A stretch of DNA of 64,000 bases from Merluccius polli (lineage: Eukaryota; Chordata; Actinopteri; Gadiformes; Merlucciidae): assembly GCA_030340625.1 (NCBI GenBank), contig JAOPHQ010004276.1, forward strand, positions 62,001 to 126,000, given 5' to 3'. The notes beneath the pieces are model-generated. The model was not told the origin of the DNA and ran no database searches. It worked only from the letters and a program-made list of their open reading frames with translations. Shown here in pieces: positions 58,711 through 64,000 of this stretch. The translations under genes were made by a program, and so were the position numbers. Every line of letters begins with the position of its first letter. Within the stretch, counting starts at the first letter, position 1.

Positions 58711-61050
58711 ACAGAAACTTGATCGTCACGTAAGGTGGATGATGGCTAATAGAAGAGAATAGGCCAAAAAAACAGGCATCTCACAATTTTAGAGATGTTA
58801 TTGTGAAACGAATACACTTTGCACTGTGGACAACCGTAGCTATTACACATTTTGATGTGAGACTGGGTTGAAGATTTAGATATAGGTTTGTACAAGGTAT
58901 TGCATATGTTATATATTTCTGGTATCTGTTGCAATATTTTATCTTGGTGTCCCTTTAAATGTAACGGTAGGCATGCAGCTAAATAATGTATAGGGCTGGC
59001 CCGAATACTTCATTTCAAGCTAATAATGATCATTAGGTTTTCCGGACAAATATTTGAACAGTTCTTAAAAAAATCAAACCAAGGAAATATCTGCATTCAC
59101 AGTGGGTATCTTACCCTGCAAATGACACAGAGCCAGTGGTGGCCACTGCAGAATCTCTGGTGTTTTTATCAACCAATCTTTTTTTTCCTTTCATTACTAA
59201 AGCGGTTAAATTAATTAAAACCGGTGTGTTATTCCATTGACACAAAACTTCATTATCATGTAGGATTGCTGAGTGGACGCCGTTGGTGGCTTTCAGATCC
59301 AATACTTGGTCCGAGGTCAACTCACCTAACTCGGTTACGACAGAGCTTCAATGTAAAAGACACACAGTTACCATAGTATGAGAGTACTTTTTATCACAAA
59401 AGAAAAAAGGTGGTTTGAACATTGTGTAATGTTTTGATGAAACTGCACAGCAGCACTAGCGCTATTCACAAGCACTCAAAGAGAAAACATATAGGCTCTA
59501 TTCTTGATGACAGGAAAAATCAAACTGCAAATTGCAAACTGTTCATGTATACTAAATTACCAACCCGTTATTATTAGTAGGTAGTTTTTTTTATATCTTT
59601 TGCCCTCGTTTAAATGTTGAAATAGCTGCTAAATATGTTAATTAGTCAACCATTCGTTATTAAAACCATGAACTCCCGGCTTGCCGCAACCTTTTTTCTC
59701 TATGGCCGCAGCTAACTAGTGGGAGCGCCACAAAAAAAAAAACCTAGAACACTTATATATATATTATTATTATAACCACCAGTTAGTTTAAAGTGCACAC
59801 TGCCGATTTCTTTGGTACTGTGACAGCTCTGTCGATATTGCTGATTCTCATACTTGACGGTGTCAAAGTGGTACCACCAAGTATTCCCTCTCATGAGCAC
59901 TGGACTGGACAAAGGAGCTAAAAATGCTCCCGTACTTAATTCTTGGTCACTTTATAGATTGTCTGCTCATCCCAACCCAATGGTAGAAGGGTGAGGGTGG
60001 ACAATGTCACATCATTTTATATTCCTTTTATTGTGTTCCATACTAACTAGCTACTTCAACGTTAGTCCAAATGTAACCAAAAATGGACCCCATTGTGTCT
60101 GGAAAGTATCATGGGAGTCTATTTTAAACAATGTGTATGTCTTTTTTTTAATTCCATAACAAACTTAATGTAATGTGTTTTTAATTGTATCTTTCTTCTT
60201 TTGTCATGTCTTAATTTCCTTCTGTACAGTTCAGACCCCATAACGTGTAATCTATTTTGCTTTAGGTATTCAATCTACCTGTTATTTTTCATTGGCCAAG
60301 CTCAGATCCAGGTTTATATCGACTCTGGTCAAAGGTCATTGTGGCCATTTTTTCACCTCTACATGGGACCAAGATTAAAGTTTGGTTTCCCTGGAATAAA
60401 TTGCTGTACGTTTGATAAAATTGCTGCCTTTGCTCTATTGTCACCTTTGCTAACTTATTGGTTTATTTGCGTTGTTTATGTCAATGCATGTTTATTTGTT
60501 AAATTCTAAAGTCTTGTTTACCTTAACCTGTAGGCTTTGAGATGTTTTACTTCTACGACTTGACGCTCTATTTTAGCATTCAAATTCAAAGTGTTAACCT
60601 ATCTGTCCATTCGTGGCACGCATGAAGGAGACAGAATACCTTTAATTATAGACTGATAAAGAACACGTTTTAACAAGGTCAGGCTTGTTCTTCAGACCAC
60701 TCTAAGTGTAGATGCTCTTAACGTAGATATGTCTGATCCCAGGAAAAAGTGAGCCCCAATCTAATTTCTATTCTAGCAGCACACGAACACTCTTAATGTG
60801 AACTCCTCAAAGGAAATAATACATTTCCTCTGCTTGTTTGGATCAGTAATGTATGAAGAAAGTACCATTCTAAAAACCCTCCTCCACCCCTCTTCTCCGT
60901 GTGATGCTTGGAGGTTGTTTTTGTTGGCAGATTAATGAGGCAGGAGGGTAAGAAACGAGGTCTTGGAGGAGTCACACTCTTTTTAACCTTGTCCAGACAA
61001 ACCAATATAATGGACTGAACTAACTTGCATGCATTTATGTCCATTTGCTA
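58711..61050. other. No gene recognised
   Basis: A minus-strand frame at 59111-59320 (DQVLDLKATNGVHSAIL, then QWNNTPVLINLTALVMKG) looks protein-like but matches nothing I can name. It may be a transposon remnant. The rest is AT-rich. Confidence 0.45.
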
Positions 61051-61055
61051 TGGTG

Positions 61056-61240
61056 TACTGTGTGTGTGTGTATGTGTGCATGTTTGTGTGTGTGGGTGTG
61101 TGTGTGTAATGAGTGTGCATGTAATGAGTGTGCATGTGTGTGTGGGGGGGTTATAGGTGTCTGTGTGTGCGCATGTGTGCAGTGTATGCATGCAGGTGTG
61201 TGTGCATGTTTGTGTGTGTGCTGCATATGTGTTTCTGTGT
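61056..61240. repeat. GT-rich microsatellite region
   Basis: Interrupted (GT)n with GCATGTAATGAGTGT repeats. The Cys-rich frames here are artefacts. Confidence 0.9.
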
Positions 61241-62691
61241 TTGTGTTTCTCTCTGTCTGTGCTGCGAATGTGTTTATGTTATACGACTACACACATAAGT
61301 ACAGGCACAGAATAGAGGTAATGGGTTTAAAATCATTTTTGTAATATTTGAAGTACATTCATAAGGAATATGCAAGGACATACTATACAAACAAATTCCC
61401 ACCCAGGATGGCATAATTAAATAATTTTAAATAAATCACAAACGCAGATAATTTGATTTAAATTTCTGTTCTTGAAATTAGGTAATTTGTTTCATTAAGA
61501 CAAATCAATGGATTATCAATCAGCTATAATATCAATAAGGATCTTTTTGTTGCAAAGGTGACGCTGTAAATTCAGTTACATACTAAACTATGAAGATATT
61601 GACAGTAGAAAGAAATAAAAGATAATAGAAGAGAGAAAAAAAAGATTACTTATCACTATTCCAACTATTATTAAACAACTTTAAAAAATAGCAAAAACAT
61701 CCTCCTGTCCTGTAGTGGAATCAGAACTTATTTATGATCTTAAATAAATATTCAAAGTTAAACTTAGAATTACATCAAGATGTCCAGCAAGAGGGTCGGG
61801 TTCCACATTTTGGTTTTAAAAAGCTAGGGTACAACATTTAAACATAATTACTCTGCCAATACCTGTATGTGTGCTGTGTCCCCCAAGGTTAGAGAAGGAA
61901 AATCAGAGAAAACCACACAAAGAAACAATGCAGTAAATTCCAGACACTGTGCCTTGCGTGAAGTGAACCATATTCCTTTGTCTGTTTTCTAGAGAGGGAG
62001 AGAGAGAGCGAGAGAGAGAGAAAGAGGGAGAGAGTGAGATCCCCATGTAATCACTTTACATTCCCCATGAAAAGTGATTACATGGGGAATGTTCTATGTT
62101 CCCCAGGTGCTACTTGTAGAGTATACAACTCCTAGAGGGATTCAATATACAAGTGCAGGTCAAAGTGCTGTCAAATACACACCGTTCTCAGCAGGACAGA
62201 ATGAGAATTAATGCTAATTATTTCTTGGAATCAACACAAATATGAAGCAGCCACTGAGACCAGTGAAAGTGACATCTCAAGTCCCACTTTGGCAGGAACA
62301 TTTCCGCTTCAGAAGACGCTGTGGGAAGATTCAATTTTGTGTTTGAGATTATGACATGGGGCAGGATTAGAGAGAGAGAGCTACACATCCCCAATGAGCG
62401 TCTCAAATGAATCCTGCCACTCTAAACCGCAAATCAATAATCCAATAGATATACTTGTTGTTAGTGACTCCAATACACAGGTATGATTATTGTTTATGAA
62501 TATACTGGCTTATAGCCTGATTATCTGACTTCAAGAAATTCACAAATAATTATTTATTTATGATCTGTGATGAGCCATTGTAAAGCTAACTAATATAACA
62601 TGAATTGTTTAAAAGCCAATCATCAAATACTTAAATTAAAGAGGATATCTCTTGTTTACAGTGTTATAATTATTAAAATGATCTTGTTTAA
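61241..62691. other. No gene; GA repeat and hairpin
   Basis: A GA-rich run lies at about 61992-62038, directly followed by a perfect hairpin (62041-62087). No coding was seen. Confidence 0.5.
62041..62087. repeat. Perfect 17-bp hairpin
   Basis: CCCCATGTAATCACTTT (62041-62057) pairs exactly with 62071-62087 across a 13-base loop that itself contains CCCCATG. No U-tract or known RNA context. Confidence 0.85.
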
Positions 62692-63134
62692 CCCTTAGGG
62701 GTCAACCCTGTCGCCGAACGGCAGGGTTATCATAAATGTGTCATGCATTTAGATTAATAGCTTCACGAGTTTTTATCATACACGCATTACAAACATATAG
62801 ACAGAAACCTTATAATCCACAGTTTCCAATGTGTCCACTGCTAAATAATATGAGATGTTTTAAATGACGTGAATTACATAAAACCTCAAACTTTCCACAT
62901 TACTCAGTCACACCTGAGTTGGTGCGCTGTTGTACACGCCCACCCATTCAGAAGAGACTATTCACATGATAATGAGATGATAATTATTCGAGTTCTGATT
63001 GGTTCTGATCTTTCTGGGAGGCGGGGTGAAGACGCCAACTGTAAACACCAGGTGCAAATTTGTTTTGTTTCTTGTTTTGAGGTCAACCTTTCACTTGGTA
63101 ACAATATGATGATTGGGTGATTGGCGATCGTAAC

Positions 63135-63390
63135 GCTATCAGAAGTTTTGAAACCTAGCCTTGAACTGCAGTGTCTTTTTGGAGACTTTGTAAACTTCAT
63201 CCATAATTATGTGTATGCAAAATATTAAATATCTCTGGATCCCTTTATGCAAGACTTTCTTTGTTTTTGGCCGAGATGCTAAGCGTTGTGCCGGTCCAAC
63301 AAAGCGTCGGTGTGATTGTAACCCTCTAACAAGCTTTGTAATCCAGCCTTGAACTGCGGTGTCTTTTTGGAGACTTGTACAATACATCTA
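63135..63390. repeat. Short direct repeat, about 190 bp apart
   Basis: CCTTGAACTGCAGTGTC and CCTTGAACTGCGGTGTC, each followed by TTTTTGGAGACTT, at about 63160 and 63349. Flanks are also similar, suggesting a decayed tandem duplication. Confidence 0.7.
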
Positions 63391-63518
63391 TAATGATAAA
63401 TCCAACAATGAATGATTATTTATCCACTTTTCCATGTTGAAAACGGTTATTGTTGTGGTTAGCTGTGCAACTGGCAGCCATATTGCCTTCGTCGACCAAT
63501 GAGAGGTTGTGTTGTTGG

Positions 63519-63825
63519 CACTGGCGTAACAACGTGATGATGGGCCCCGGTGCAAATAATATTTTAGGGCCCCCGCGGTAGTTGACGGGGGGGTGCTGCG
63601 CGATTGTTGACGGGGGGGGGGGTGCTGCGCGAATGTTGACGGGGGGGGGCGGGGGGGTTGGTTCTGCGCGATTGTTGACGGGGGGGGGGGGGGGGGGGGG
63701 GGGGTGCTGCGCGATTGTTGACGGGGGGGGGGGGTGCTGCGCGATTGTTGACGGGGGGGGGGGGGTGCTGCGCGATTGTTGACGGGGGGGGGTGCTGCGC
63801 GATTGTTGACGGGGGGGGGGGTGTT
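63519..63825. repeat. Poly-G minisatellite in a hAT-like end
   Basis: It starts CACTGGCGTAACAACGTG, then GGGCCCCGGTGCAAATAA, which resembles a hAT terminus. About eight units of TGCTGCGCGATTGTTGAC plus 7-26 G follow. No right terminus or target duplication was found. The Pro-rich minus-strand frames are artefacts. Confidence 0.75.
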
Positions 63826-64000
63826 TTGTCGACCAATCGGAGGCTGTTTCCGTGGCATTACGCTTGGAATAACATGAGATAAACCCCATCCTATCAATAC
63901 ATCGTTACTATTAGGGCAGCACCCGAAACATGTTATATTCTATTTTTCTTATTTTTACTTTTTTTACTTGGGTAATTATGTATTGTTTGAGCATTGTTGG

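Noticed and set aside
63388..63897. Proline-rich minus-strand frames (also 45616-46107)
   Set aside because: They are readings of poly-G minisatellites in hAT-like elements. There is no start context, splice site or domain.

Overview
The window reads as nuclear DNA of a ray-finned (teleost) fish. The signs are an AT-rich, intron-like background, long CA/GT and CT/GA microsatellites, and a transposon mix typical of fish: many hAT, PIF/Harbinger and EnSpm-like elements, a tRNA-headed V-type SINE, non-LTR retrotransposons and Gmr1-type Ty3/gypsy elements. No species can be named. Almost everything recognisable is mobile. The only host coding I can support is two phase-compatible exons at 11248-11391 and 11897-12006 (+), so much of the window may be intron or intergenic DNA.

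Layout. 1-2500: nothing but simple repeats and a possible hAT remnant. 2580-3873: an interspersed repeat and a poly(A)-tailed L1-like LINE fragment. 3905-6366: a PIF/Harbinger element with transposase and Myb/SANT-like genes, broken by two younger MITEs. 8466-10820: a decayed Gmr1-like LTR element in the tail of a SINE (10826-11083). 11248-12006: host exons. 12202-20856: two hAT elements, a LINE with a hAT in its 3' region, and a larger hAT carrying a BED-finger hAT and a Harbinger MITE. 23765-38350: a satellite tract split by two hAT insertions (11.1 kb and 2.1 kb). The larger carries a 10-kb EnSpm/CACTA-like element with a transposase gene and a multi-exon accessory gene; a solo LTR and a hAT MITE sit inside that. 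41010-46121: nested MITEs, a foldback element, a 66-bp tandem array and a poly-G hAT MITE. 47969-52558: a very young Gmr1-like retrotransposon. 53890-58710: a hAT with a solo LTR, then a structure with inverted arms around a second copy of the 12202 hAT. 58711-64000: unassigned sequence, a 17-bp hairpin and a second poly-G minisatellite.

The young retrotransposon (47969-52558) has 421-bp LTRs differing at one base and one uninterrupted gag-pol frame. Integrase precedes reverse transcriptase, the order known for Gmr1-type elements. An in-frame gap removes the integrase segment that should carry the catalytic Glu, so it looks recently mobilised but unable to integrate by itself. The EnSpm-like element has its two genes head-to-tail on the minus strand with 11 bases between the accessory stop and the transposase ATG. 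Exact target-site duplications (TSDs) allow the relative order of many insertions to be read. All family names come from motif recognition and memory; no database was searched.
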